Part shown: piece after piece, positions 27,305 to 38,830 of the stretch
Numbering within the stretch: position 1 is the first letter of the stretch
Layout of the letters: each line of letters starts with the position of its first letter
Source of the DNA: Polytrichum commune
Lineage: Eukaryota > Streptophyta > Polytrichopsida > Polytrichales > Polytrichaceae
NCBI GenBank assembly: GCA_950295325.1
Contig: OX485805.1
Span: 16,603,501-16,667,500, forward strand
Direction: 5' to 3'
Length of the DNA: 64,000 nt
The notes under the pieces: model-generated
Databases searched by the model: none
Told to the model about the DNA's origin: nothing
The model's input: only the letters and a program-made list of their open reading frames with translations
Program-made: the position numbers and the translations under genes

Positions 27305-28084
27305 ATATTGCAATTCAAGAATTGCAAACAAGATGTGATTGGTGCACCTCAAGGACAAAAATCCACACATCCAAAACCCCAATTCTCTCACTACATTGGA
27401 CAACATGAACTCAAGGGACAATTGAGAATAAAATGAACGAATTCATGATCCATAAAGATGTTAGTTGCAATTATTGATGATTGGAGAAGCATGCTTACAT
27501 GTAAGCATTGGTGATGAAGTTGTTTAAAACGTTACAACAAAGGAGCCAATATGGGCGATGAATGCATGATTTGAGGAATGAAATTGGCCATGTAAAGAAA
27601 GAATGCCTCCATCTTGGATGCATGAGGAGCTCACGTGGTGAATGTAGTATGGCTTGGTGACACTTCCTGACTAACCCTCATGTCACAACCATTAGAGTAT
27701 ATTGGCAAGATGTAAGGCAATGGCCCCTCATCATGACATGGTGAGGACAATAGATTATTTGTAATGCTCACACATGGCCAAAAATTGCCATATGAACAAG
27801 TTCTTTTATGAAAAAAATCTCACAACCTATGCTTACATTATGAAATGTGGTGTTGTTTGAACAATAAAAAAGATATTACTTTCTCCTCTCATTCCAACAT
27901 AAACAAATTGTGACCGGTTATCAACAATAGCCAACCCCTATGTTAATATTGCATATGATTGAAAATTGTGCCTCAAAATAAATCTTGCAAAACATGCATC
28001 TAGAATGTTCACCATGGGATTCTCTTTTTGCGCAAGCACTCTATGGTATACTATATAAGGTAGATGGGTCTTAGGTGGCTCACT

Positions 28085-28420
28085 TTCTTAATCGGACCCT
28101 TAGATTTGATTGGTACGTGGTTCGGTGAGGATCAAGAGCAAACATCATAAAGACACACGTTTTAAATATGTTGGACTACATCTACAATAATAATAACTAC
28201 TCTACACTCAACAGTGAATATAGTTGGGAGGACCTTTGTATCTAGTTAACAAAATCAACAACATACACTTCGAATAACCATAACTATATAAGGAGAGGTC
28301 CAAATTTTTATCCAATTTTCACAGACGTTTCATCGTAGATTTGCTAATGCAACATGAGTTTTGTTGTGCAAATGTAATCGGTAGAAGTTGGAGAACATGA
28401 AAAACACCGACATACCTAGA
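28085..28420 (+). repeat. R1 dispersed repeat
   Basis: Forward copy with the same ordered motifs as 26010-26345. It is preceded by TATATAAGGTAGATGGGTCTTAGG, which also precedes the copy at 34225. Confidence 0.7.
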
Positions 28421-29109
28421 TGTCATGATTGCAAAGTAAGCCACGCATGTAATTCCACAACTTGAATTTGAAAGTGTGAATTTAACATTAGTTTTTACTG
28501 AACATGACCAAAATATTACTACACTATCTTTTCATTGCTCAAATGTAAAGGTAACATAGTATGCGATACAAAATCTATAACATCCAAACATAATAACATC
28601 ACACATTCAAAATTTGAAAACATGACATTAATGTCATGAACAAAATTCATATGAGCTCCAGTCTCACCTCGGTTGGATGAATAAACAAGTTAGGAACATT
28701 CATCTGCACTATTACAAATACATCCACGGTGGAAATTAGACCTAAAAACTCTAGGAGGAAAATTTGGGTGTCACTTGCAATCCCCAAATGGACACGTGGC
28801 ACGCCTTTGTGTGTCCACGCTCACCGACCTCATATGGAGAGTATTAAAATAATTAAAGCTTCTTATAATAAATAGCAGGATAACAAATAGCTTACTTTAA
28901 TGTGCATTTTGATAGAAGCTTGAGGAGCTGGTAGATGGGTCTCTTTAATAATATTAGGCAAACCCAGATTCCCTCATTGAAAGCTGGGGAAGCTCTTTAT
29001 CAGCTTAATTTATGTGGCCATGTCGGCCACCAAATGGAAGCTTCATAACTGTCTTATTAACCAAGCAATTACCATACTTTAGTGACACTAATAAGCAACA
29101 TAACTAAGG

Positions 29110-29310
29110 GCCACTTTACACATGAGCCAAGAGCCGTGACCATGAAATTGTGACAGCCCACAACAAAGTGTCCAAAGGCCGTCCCAACACACCTCCAACA
29201 TCATGTAGTGTGGTCACGGATCCTCAAGTGTAGTGTGAAGTCATATGTGACCAGGCCCTCAAACAAATGCTATTTCATTGAATTTCTTTTCATGCGGGTT
29301 TTCATGCATG
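29110..29310 (+). repeat. R5 copy
   Basis: Begins GGGCCACTTTACAC, as does the intron copy, and has RDHEIV and ALKQMLFH in frame with stops between. Confidence 0.45.
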
Positions 29311-29689
29311 ATAAAATAGAATAAATCAACGATTGTAAGCGTTTGGAGTGCCATGGTCTCCTGGTTTTGTGTTAGGTCTACCTCCAAGAGCTGGTTTTTG
29401 AAAATAGTCCAAGTGACCATGAAACATGATCCATTCGATGCCATGAAGGAGTCCATGTAGATTTTACATCCATCTTGCATTCACATACTCCGTTGGTCCC
29501 TTAAGGGTGTGAAGCAAACTTGGGCAGGCTCCACCTTTTCCACCATTGAGAGTGCTTGAAGTGTAATGGTCATGGGCACTTAGTCTCGTGTGTGAAGTGG
29601 CCCTAAGTTAAAGTGAGTCTTAAACATACACTTTTCACTCTACACCCACTTCTTGTGGGATATGAAACATTTACGCAAGGAGTGCAAGA

Positions 29690-29960
29690 TGATTAACAAA
29701 TCCAAATGATGCATGTTACAACCATTCTTCTTCATACTTTTCGGAGCTTGTATAATTATCCTATTCATTGTCACAGTGAACATTTTATGAGTTAATGAAT
29801 AATTATGTGTGCCTTCCCCCAATTGTGTTGATTATTGTGTTTTAAATGGTTAACAAATTTTGAGCATGTAGTCCAATCTCTTTCTAACACATGTCTTTTT
29901 GGTGTTTGTTCTTAGATACACGCCCCACTATACACCACTTAAGTATAGGTGTTTGTTTCA
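29690..29960 (-). repeat. R1 dispersed repeat, inverted
   Basis: Reverse copy: CGGAGCTTGTATAATTATCC, GTAGTCCAATCTC, ACACATGTCTTTTTGGTGTTTG. It belongs to the same subgroup as the intron copies at 48775 and 49655. Confidence 0.6.
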
Positions 29961-31246
29961 AAGCAAACGTTGAATTAGGCACATCTACCTTATAATAATG
30001 TTGGCTTTTAAGACCCTAATTTTTGCGACTACTAATCCAAAAAAAAATCCTTTTCATTATTATCAAAGTCTTTTGGGGGGTTTTTTACTATACCAATATG
30101 TGCAATTAAGTTGCTCCAAACTCATTTATTGACATCCCTCACTATTTAAACAATAATCACCACAATACACAATATTTAATAAACTATTTTTTAAGGGTGG
30201 CCATTTTTAGAGTATTGTAATAGATTACTTCCTTGTAGAAGATCCAAAGCAGTGAGGTATGTTCTATTGGGATTGAGTGTATGTATGAAATTGGGATCTA
30301 CACCAAATAGTCCTCTTAGGTAGTGTGGCTCAAAATAGTTTCCTAGAGCCCATGCTGCTTCTCATATTGAGAATTATTGTGGGCCACATTAATTGATTTT
30401 GTAGAAAATAAGTCGTGGGTGGTTTTTTGTTCTTATTTTGTTAACTTTTGATGTAAGGTGATTATTTATATTATGTAAGGTGTTGATTGAAAGTCTCGAG
30501 AAGAACTAAGAGGAAGACCCTTGGTCTTGGACCCACGTTATTTCCACCCTGACTTGACAATTAAAGTGGCCCACAGTAATTATACCCACACTAATTTTCC
30601 ACCCACAATAAAGATCATTTAATGTAGCATGTATGTTGAGTGTTGGTTGTATGTAAAGGGTAGGTATGCAGTGGTTTAAGGTGAGGAATCTTCACTTAAA
30701 CTGGTAGGAGCCTTGGACATAAGTATTGCTCAAACATGATAGAGAAAGTATACTTGAAGGATATTGAAAGGATACAAACATATTAGCTCATGGGTGCATG
30801 AGGTAGGAGGAGTTTGATATAAGGGATTGTCATGGTATAGGAAAGGGGTAGCTTAGAACGATTCAAAGCTGGTAGTTAGTATAGCGGTAGCTCTGATTAC
30901 CTGTGAATGAGGGTATTAAGGTAGTAAAACTAGAGAGGATTTATGTACCATAAATATGACATTTAGTGACATATGGTATTTTATGTCACTATGGTAACTT
31001 TTTGGATGACACTTCTTATGAATGAGTGAACAAACATTGTTATGGGTAATGGGTGAGTTCAACCACTGGCCAAAACCTTGCCTTCTCTTGTCAGCAACTT
31101 GTGATGAAATATTAACATGCATGAATGAAATTTGGATGAAAAATCACTTGGTAAGTGACAGTCCTTGTAACATTGAAAATCTACAATCCCCCAAAACATT
31201 TACAAGGAATGATATATAATGTTGGGTTACCATTTAGTGTTGGTGA
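29961..31246. other. no gene seen
   Basis: AT-rich, no convincing frame or matched repeat. Confidence 0.45.
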
Positions 31247-31410
31247 CACTACACTGTGGTTTATAATTAGTATTGAGCAAGACAATTAGAATTGGTGACA
31301 TTGAATATCATATTTAGTGTAGTTCTACCAAGGGTAGAAAGAAAACATTGTTGAGCAGTGATGATATATATTGTGGCCACACTATAGGAATGCAAAAGGC
31401 AAGTCTCTCT

Positions 31411-31441
<31 letters not shown>

Positions 31442-31474
31442 GCCCACAATGTTTACCATAATGTTTTTGTAGTG
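31247..31474. mobile_element. short CACTA-like element
   Basis: Starts CACTACACTGTGG and ends ...TTTTTGTAGTG, so the complement of the right end reads CACTACAAAAAC, typical of CACTA ends. There is no matching 3-bp duplication. It contains a short CA/TA microsatellite near 31410-31441. Confidence 0.4.
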
Positions 31475-31864
31475 GACATGGCAATTATGGGGCTGTAAAC
31501 AATCTAGTGTAACCCTTTGTAAAAGATTGTATGTGACACTAAATAACGCAAAATACGTCGACAACTTTGGTTCTTTGAGGCTATATTTTGGGGTGAGATG
31601 GATTCTAGTAGTCGTTACTGTTATGGCAATATAGTCTATGAGGTAGTTCACTATGTTTTTGCTTGGTGGGTGGATGAGATAACATGGCGGCCACAAAGCT
31701 TGGATCACGTTGAATTTCAGATTCATGACAACTTTGTTAAAAAGTATAGTAATGCTCGAATCCCAAATGAGTTTTTTCTTTTTTCTTTCTTTCTTTCTTT
31801 CTTTCCCCCTTCTGATTCATCCCAACTCAATCTGAATGCACCAATTCAAGACCTTTGATGCTCA

Positions 31865-32427
31865 GGGGTTGTTTATACCATGGACCATGAAGTCGTCCCG
31901 AGGCCCTGTAAAATCTAGGATTGGTTGTTGAACTCATTCTGGGACCACCTCGGTTTACACCAAGGAAAAAATGTGAGGGTGATCATGGAGTTCGAGGTCC
32001 CCAAAGGAAATATTCAAAGGCATCCATTATCCATTGACACAGTCCAATGGATTTTGTGGTGGGAGAGGCAAAAGAGGTGCTTTGATACAAAAAGGCAGTG
32101 GCCCATGGCAAAAAAATGTAGTTATAATAAAATTTTAATGAAATGTTTTTTTTTTTTGGAGAAGAGAAGCCGAAGACAAGAGAATGGTCAAACTTGATTT
32201 TTTTCCTTTCAAAACTGCCATTTTTGGGCATATGTTAAAAAAAAATCAACATATTCATTTTTTTTGGGTGCATGGTTATTCCTCTTGGTCCACATTTGGT
32301 TTACACCTAGTGAGGGGCCCAAAGGCTTTGTAAATTGCTTTTCTAAAGAAATTAGACCATGGAAGTTGGACCATGAAAAATGGCCATCTTCCATGGTCTG
32401 ACTTCATGATCCATGTGTAAACCGACC
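31865..32427. mobile_element. PIF/Harbinger-like MITE, 563 bp
   Basis: The ends are imperfect inverted repeats of about 29 bp: GGGGTTGTTTATACCATGG on the left and GGTCGGTTTACACATGG on the complement of the right, followed on both sides by ATCATGAAGTC or CCATGAAGTC. Flanking trinucleotides are TCA and TTA, close to the usual TTA/TAA duplication. Near the right end (32353-32399) there is a second small inverted repeat, GACCATGGAAG/CTTCCATGGTC. No transposase frame is present. Confidence 0.65.
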
Positions 32428-33094
32428 TTAATTTCTAGGTTTCTTCTTCTTCTTCTTCTTCTTCTTCCGTTTGTTTTGTTCTCTAACTCAACATTATTCA
32501 AACTCATAATAGTGTATTGTGGGACTGGATGTGGGGAATGTCTGGGAATACTATATGGAATACTCTGCGTCCCACATAACACTGTTATGGATCCGAGTAA
32601 TGTTATGGAGGCATGAGGCATGGGATCAAGTTCTGTACGTCTTTCCACCTTTGAATTAACTTTCACACGGGTTGGTCCCCTGGTTGGAACTGGGTGCATG
32701 CGGCTCCATGAGTTCATGTACAATACAAAATGCATCGAGCAACATAAAATATAGTGTGATACATTTGAAGTGGCCACGAGAAACAAGGTGCTGTCAATAC
32801 ACGAAGAATAACTGGATTCCATGGGTTCACGCGCACAATTGCATGGCCGAGGTTTTGCATCCTGATTTGGGTGATGGAATACTTGAAATTGATTGCAATT
32901 CAGCTCGAGCACGACTGCTGCTGCTGCTTCAAGTTACATCATGTATAATCTGTGCTTGAAACGGTCTGCGAACTTGAATGCAACTGATATATTCCTATAT
33001 TCCCCCTTCAAAAATAGGCGACGAGGAACCAAAGCATTCGTTGCCCTCGAGGATTGAATCTCTGACTCGCATTCAATCAACTAGTATTGTTCAC
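32428..33094. other. no gene seen; CTT microsatellite
   Basis: (CTT)n at 32444-32467. The 186-codon minus frame (32912-32352) reads partly through that repeat (poly-Arg) and shows no domain. Confidence 0.4.
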
Positions 33095-33620
33095 AACCAT
33101 CTTGAGAGAGAGAGAGAGAGAGTGAGAGAGAGAGAGAACAAGCGTATTGGTGGTTATTCACTTCCAATTGTGGCGGTGGTGATGGACTTGAAGGACTCCC
33201 AACTCTCTTCCAAGTGGCCATGTGTGATTCCTTGGTGCTCGGTCCTTGATGATGCATTTCCGGTGTCGGCCGGTGGGTCTTGAGTTTTGTATTAGGTCAT
33301 CGTTTTATTGGAACCGGTTCTGCACCGATAACCGGTTCTAATAAAACGATTACCGGACGTAACCGGTTGGCCGCTTTGTTGAGCTGCGCAGGTGACCTAA
33401 ACAGTGGGTCACTTGTCACCATAACCGATTTAGATGATCATAACCGGCTGGGATGTCGAGGTTATCGTCTGCAAACTTGTGTGCTCAGAGCCAATCGTGT
33501 AGTGCCACCTCGGCGAAACAAAGCGGCGAACCGGTTATGTCTCATAATCGTGTTAATAATAGTAACATGGCGTGATGCAACATACGTCACTCTGCACCAT
33601 CAATCGGAATCCAATTAGTT
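33095..33620 (+). other. GA tract, short open frames and an AACCGG-rich hairpin region
   Basis: A GA-rich tract (33103-33138) resembling a plant 5' UTR precedes an ATG at 33183 with 33 codons to TGA, starting MDLKDSQLSSKWPCVIPWCS. A second overlapping 112-codon frame follows. The composition is less AT-rich than its surroundings. Bases 33301-33319 and 33330-33348 form an 18/19-bp stem with a 10-base loop, and AACCGG recurs several times. I recognise no family; it may be a gene fragment or part of an element. Confidence 0.3.
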
Positions 33621-33659
33621 TGAGTGGTACTCTTGGCGGGATTAAATGTACTAGAGGTC

Positions 33660-34020
33660 CAACAAGTTTTGATGTTAAAAATAAAGTTACACAAAGTTGC
33701 TAAGGTCGTTTTCTAACCTACATCTGGATGGTTAGAATCAATCTAACTATTCTCAATAAAATAAACTTAAAGATACTTGAATCCCTATAACCTTGTGGCT
33801 ACTTCATCTTAAATGACTTGAACTAGACCAAGCCGGGGTCTTTAGAATCAGTTTTTGGTGTCAAATCAACTTCATAAAGTACTTCCATGCTACATACTAT
33901 TTCAGGGTTTTTACATTGGATGAATGAGAGGTATGCTTGTATGGATAACTTCCTCTCGTCCACTTTGGGTTAAGTAGTTATTTTATTGTTTGAAGTTATT
34001 GTACAATTCTAGTTTAAGTT
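33660..34020 (+). repeat. R2-related fragment
   Basis: The left part of R2 copy 2 is recognisable here (AACTAGACCAAGCCGGGGTCT vs ACTAGACTCATTTGGGGTCT, followed by GGTGTCAAATCAACT). The right part of R2 is missing. Confidence 0.45.
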
Positions 34021-34224
34021 TTAGTTTAAGTTTGTTTTTTTGCGGGGGGATGGAAAGAATCGTACCCTGTGGAGTTTTTAGTTGCTCCTTATTCTTGAAT
34101 GTGTAGATCTAGTGTTGAATGTTGTATTTTGACAACATGGATTGCTCGTAGTGACAAGGTTGTGTCCCAAACCCTTTGGCCTATTGTGTAAGGGGGCCGG
34201 GAGGGGGGGGGGGGGGGGAATGTG

Positions 34225-34600
34225 TATAAGGTAGATGAGTCTTGAGTGGCTCGCTTTCTTCATCGGACCCCTATTTTGATTGGTATGTGGTGCGGTGAGG
34301 ATCAATGAACAAACATCATAAATACACATATTTAAAAGAGATTGAACTATGTCTTCACATATTAATAATTACTCTATGCACAATCGTGAATACAATTGGG
34401 AGAACCTATGTATCTAGTTAGAAAAACCAACAAACATGCACTTCAAATGATCATAACTAAATCAAAGTAGGTCCGAATCTCAATCCAATTTTTGCAGATG
34501 TTTCCTCGTAGATGAATTGCTCACTCAACATGAGTTTTGTTGTGTAAATCTAATCGGACAAGTTGGAGAACGTTAGATACAAACCAAATAACACCCACAC
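34225..34600 (+). repeat. R1 dispersed repeat
   Basis: Forward copy directly after a 16-base G run (34203-34218). It ends near AACACCCACACACCTTA, a tail also found at 26325-26347. Confidence 0.7.
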
Positions 34601-35102
34601 ACCTTACTTTGGAAAAAATGTACAAGGAGACACTCTCTAAGTGCTGCAAATCTTCAATTGCCAAAGAATTCCCATTAATGGGGTGGAGTTTCTCGTGGCG
34701 TGTGTGTGAATGAAATGAAGAAACGATGGTCTGGGGATGTCCTTTGCCCGTCCTAATTCAAAGGCGTAGTGTAAAGGAGTACATGTCTCCATTTGTGCTC
34801 ACCCTTCAATAAGCCTGCCCCCTGTTTAGTTCTCTAATTTACTTAGGTTGTTTAGTCACTCACACAACTCTGTCAACATGTGGTTTTGCCCTAAGAGTTT
34901 TGTGGATACCTCCATTATGAGATTATTAGCATGCTTCCAAGCAAGCCATCCCATATTGGTTCTAGGATGGTCTCACTACCAGGAAACATGGTTTTAGAAC
35001 ACACTTCCCATTTGACATGGGGGGTCATTGCAACGTGACCCTATTTACATGTGTTGAGTCCAATTTATTATTATGATAAATTAAACTCAATGCATATAAA
35101 TA

Positions 35103-35202
35103 CACTACGAGAAGTGCGGCGCCTAAACCACAGTTTTTGACTCATAGCATTGCGTAATTCCAAATAGTAAGTGACACACTAAACACCATAAATGGTGTAG
35201 TG
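35103..35202. mobile_element. 100-bp CACTA-like miniature
   Basis: Starts CACTACGAGAAG and ends GGTGTAGTG. Its right half, GACACACTAAACACCATAAA, is shared with repeats at 1-110, 4340-4375 and 40740-40775. Inverted similarity beyond CACTAC is weak and no target duplication is seen. Confidence 0.35.
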
Positions 35203-36497
35203 AGACCATGCCATGACCAATTTCATATGGCTTGCTTGCATGAGGCACACTAATTAATCCTCACATCCTAGTGGACATGTATCTGGAAAAACTCCAATCC
35301 CATGTTTCCTAGAAGTGATGGGACCATGTCCTCGTGACCGCCTGTGTCAAATGGGAAGTGTATTCTGAACCCCCCTAATCCAAGTAGTATTGTCTGATGA
35401 GCTGCACAAATCACAGGGTTTGGACATGAGGCAATGCACACTATATAAAGATAGAAGAAAGGAAAGAAAGCAAAACACATATCTTGATTAATTAGGGAGG
35501 AGTGTAGTTAAACATGCCAAATTATCCATTAACGACGCCAGCTTATCAACCATTCCCCTAGCCACTTGCTAGTGACGAGGTGCCATGGGAATCCAACATA
35601 AACCACGCTTACATAATTGGGATATTGGCCACTGATGAGTGAGTAGGCTAGGGGCGGGGTTACACACTGGACGACTAAGTTAATAATCAACACTAACTAA
35701 TTAACAACTTATTAGCTTGGGGTAATGCATGCAATAATACCCTACTAGTGTGGCCCAGTTAAGGGGGTTGAGGGCGACATACACTTTTCCTGTAACCAAG
35801 GGGGGAGGAGGGGGGGCTTTAATCAGAGCAACGTCGACGCCAACAGCTTGACACAAGCAACTACACACCGGGGGGGGGGGGGGGGGTTGTTGTAGGGGGT
35901 TTTATATTGGGCATTGAGACAAGGTGGAGGGGAGCGGCCAATGGGCAGCCCTGGTAATGGCCCCTGTTGGCAAATTGCACATTGCATCCCACAACTTCCC
36001 TCCCTTTCCCCTCCTTCTTACCACCCACTTCCACAGAGCCCTTGTTCCGCCTTAGATAGCTACCCACCCACCCACCTCTATGCTTCTAGGCTCCTCCCTC
36101 CTCACCCCTTACAGGATAATCTGGTAGCTAGGAGCCCCGCTGTAACATCCATTTTTTTAAAAAAAAAATCTAATAATAAAAATTTAATGAGATAGAAGGC
36201 CAAAGTGAATTGAAATCAAAGAGAGAAAACGTGCCCACACCGAGCTAGTTAGTTGTAACATCCGCCTCTTCCATGAGCTGGTAAGTTGTAGTTAGTGTTC
36301 AAGTTGCAAGTATGCACATGTTGAAGGGCTTCAGAATTGATCACACTTCACTTGATCTTTTTTGCAACACTTCACCTGGAGAAAAGGAACACTTGATATT
36401 GGCCGTTTTGTATTGAATATGAACACAATAGGATGTCTCACTATATGGAAGAAGTGCATGCAACAATAAAATGATGCACTAGGATTATTTAGATTCG
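35203..36497. other. no gene seen; G-rich and C-rich tracts
   Basis: Contains a purine tract GGGGGGAGGAGGGGGGG near 35800 and a 17-base G run at 35870-35886. A pyrimidine-rich stretch follows (35990-36110) and then an A/T run. It could be the edge of a lost LTR element, but I find no partner repeat. Confidence 0.3.
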
Positions 36498-36745
36498 CTA
36501 CATAATGCACTTAATCTTCGTCCAACTCTGAAGGCGAAGCCCTCCAGTTTTGGGTCGATTTCCAAGTGTCAAGAATCTAGCCTGATCCATATTTTCCGTC
36601 GGAGGACTGCATATTGACACTTGCAACAATGCGTCCAATGTTTCGAGTTTCAATCGACTTCTGCGATCACTCGTCACCCAATTTAGTTTGGAAAATCCAC
36701 GTTCACATATAGTTGTGTTTGCCAAGCCAGAGTTGCAATCAATGC
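36498..36745 (-). pseudogene. hAT transposase remnant, C-terminal dimerisation domain
   Basis: The minus-strand frame reads GLANTTICERGFSKLNWVTS followed by an Arg/Lys-rich helix and ETLDALLQVSI. This is the pattern of the hAT C-terminal dimerisation region (a C/S-E-R-x-F-S core). A short tail follows and ends at TGA/TAG-rich sequence. Upstream the frame is broken, and there is no DDE-type catalytic core or BED zinc finger in the window. It is a remnant of a once autonomous element, about 650 bp from two non-autonomous hAT copies. Confidence 0.7.
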
Positions 36746-37383
36746 CGAGTCGAGATTGCAGGAGTTATTAGAATTTGGAAGTGTCTGCTAGAGTGCCGAG
36801 ATTGGAGTCCAACTATGATTCTATTTGTAAATTGCAGCCACTGTATTTTGTGACATGCAATACTTGGAGAGGCCTTCATTGTGAAGAGTGGAAACTTTGC
36901 AAAGCACATTTTTGTGAAGTGCCCCCCCCCCCCCAAAAAAAAAACTTTTTTGACGGACAAAATGGTATTTGACAGGTTTTGAAGACTTCAATATTGAACA
37001 CTAGTTGTACTTCGCCAACTGTGAGCTTATGAGATTTAACACAAACTCACCCGAATTCTCTCCATGTTTAGGTCTTTCATACACAAAGAGTGGTGTTGGG
37101 TTGTTGAGGATCAACAATTTTTAGCTTGTCTTATTAGGATGGGCTGGGCCAAGCTAGTCTTGTTGTATAGGTCAATATGGGGTTTTGGACAACGGGTCCC
37201 ATGTGTGCATCTTATTTTAGGTTATAAAATTTCTCTCAAAGTTTGAGAGGTGGAAAAGAGGACGTCCCGAAAGTGTCACCCTACGATACACGACGAGCTA
37301 ACGAGCTCTTACTTAAAAGCTTTCTTGAAGAAGGATCAAACCCATAGTTTTGTCCCTCTTTGAGAGACTTTAACAAATATCTC

Positions 37384-37610
37384 TACTGTCCGGGGAGAAT
37401 TTTGGGCGTTATCAGTCGGTGCCCTAGTGTTTGCAAGTCCAACCGGTTACATGTTGACCTCTTCATGCTGCTCTTGATGAGAACATGGTATATTCTTTTA
37501 ATTCCTCGAAAACGATTCGTAATTTTCTTGACATCTTGAACTTCAACCGGTTCTTCCTCAAACTCATCTAATTCATCTATAACTAGCAACCGGTTCTCCC
37601 CCCTTCATTG
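37384..37610 (-). mobile_element. hAT-type MITE, copy F, inverted
   Basis: Reverse copy beginning ACTGTCCGGGGAG and ending CTCCCCCCTTCATTG. It contains the ACCGGTTACATG and AACCGGTTCT family motifs. It sits 178 bp left of the 1,450-bp hAT element, whose ends are of the same type. Confidence 0.78.
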
Positions 37611-38011
37611 CTTTGATCTGGACCTTCATCCACATTTACCCAAGATGTAAAAAAAAATGCAATCGACTATATTACAACATGTATTTCTCTTCCTCTAGAC
37701 GGTTTGACCTCTTATGTAGCACATCAAAGACCCAGAATTAGACGACTCCAAGGACTCACTTGAGACAAACTAAGCACACACCTGTGGGCAATGAACGGGG
37801 AGTACCGAACTTTAGTTACGAGCTAGCCGAAATTTTTTGAAGATTTCCGAATGAGTTTGCAATGATTCGGACGAGGTACCGACTTAAAATTAGAAAGGTC
37901 GGAAATTGACCGGTTGAAATGAGAAAATATCGGCAATATAGCCGGTTGAGGCATCATATTTTAGGATATTTACCGAGCCGATTTTTAAATTTTAGGCAAG
38001 TAGCCGAAGGG

Positions 38012-38178
38012 ATTAGGGATAGGGCGGAAATTTTTACTAGGGTAATAGAGTTATCCTCGGACGCATGCACCTCAAGCTTGCCAAACATGGAAGGTTTTGT
38101 AAGAAACTCCCTACCAAATTCATTTGAATTAAAGGATAACTCTATTACCCTAGTAAAAATTTCCGCCCTATCCCTAAT
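38012..38178. repeat. 46-bp inverted repeat (long hairpin) inside the hAT element
   Basis: Bases 38012-38057 are the exact reverse complement of 38133-38178, with a 75-base spacer. Transcription through either strand would give a 46-bp perfect stem. Open frames on both strands here encode the same peptide because of this symmetry and are not genes. Confidence 0.9.
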
Positions 38179-38463
38179 ACTAGAGTCATAACTCATAAGG
38201 TTAAGATTCTAAGAACCATGAAGGCTAAGTAATTTAGGGAAGGTTCCGTTCACAAGGCCGATTAGGGTTTTGAGCCGCTCTAAGCATCCAAGGACCCTCT
38301 GTCACGAGTATAAGGAGCTGGAGTCCTTTCTGCAGAGTATCTCACTCCTCCATCGGGATTTCTCTCTGTGTTGAGTGCTCTCTCTACTGCTCTTCCGCTT
38401 CTGCTAGATTCATATTGATTTGGGTGCGAAGAGGAGTTTGTAGCCTTTGCGACCTTGATTTTG

Positions 38464-38830
38464 TCTTGATTCAGAGCTTACCCATCGAAATGCTTATTTC
38501 TGTAGTCTGTCTTGATTCAGAGCTTACCCATTGAAATGCTTATTTCTGCAGTCTGTTTTGATTCAGAGCTTACCCATCGAAATGCTTATTTCTGCAGTCT
38601 GTCTTGATTCAGAGCTTACCCATCGAAATGTTTATTTCTGTAGTCTGTTTTGATTCAGAGCTTACCCATCGAAATGCTTATTTCTACAGTTTGTTTTGAT
38701 TCAGAGCTTACCCATCGAAATGCTTATTTCTGCATATGGAAATGCTTAATTCTACAGTCTGTCTTGATTCAGAGCTTACCCATCGAAATGCTTATTTCTG
38801 CAGTCTGTCTTGATTCAGAGCTTACCCATC
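38464..38830. repeat. 46-bp minisatellite, seven full units plus one partial
   Basis: Units begin at 38464, 38510, 38556, 38602, 38648, 38694, 38762 and 38808. All are 46 bp except the sixth, which is 68 bp owing to a 22-bp partial internal duplication. Units differ by one to three bases. The period is not a multiple of three, so it is not a protein repeat. Confidence 0.93.

Larger units (their letters stand above)
26346..29109. other. no gene seen outside repeats
   Basis: Contains TA/GATA/CA microsatellites (about 26452-26505), the TGT run and an R1 copy. No supported coding sequence. Confidence 0.5.

Noticed and set aside
27173-27436. Frames with poly-Cys, poly-Leu and poly-Thr
   Set aside because: All are readings of the (TGT)n microsatellite at 27251-27303.
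32352-32912. 186-codon minus-strand frame
   Set aside because: It includes poly-Arg from the CTT repeat and crosses into the Harbinger-like MITE. No conserved motif.
37919-38196. Two opposite-strand frames encoding IRDRAEIFTRVIELS
   Set aside because: The identical peptide on both strands is produced by the perfect inverted repeat, not by genes.
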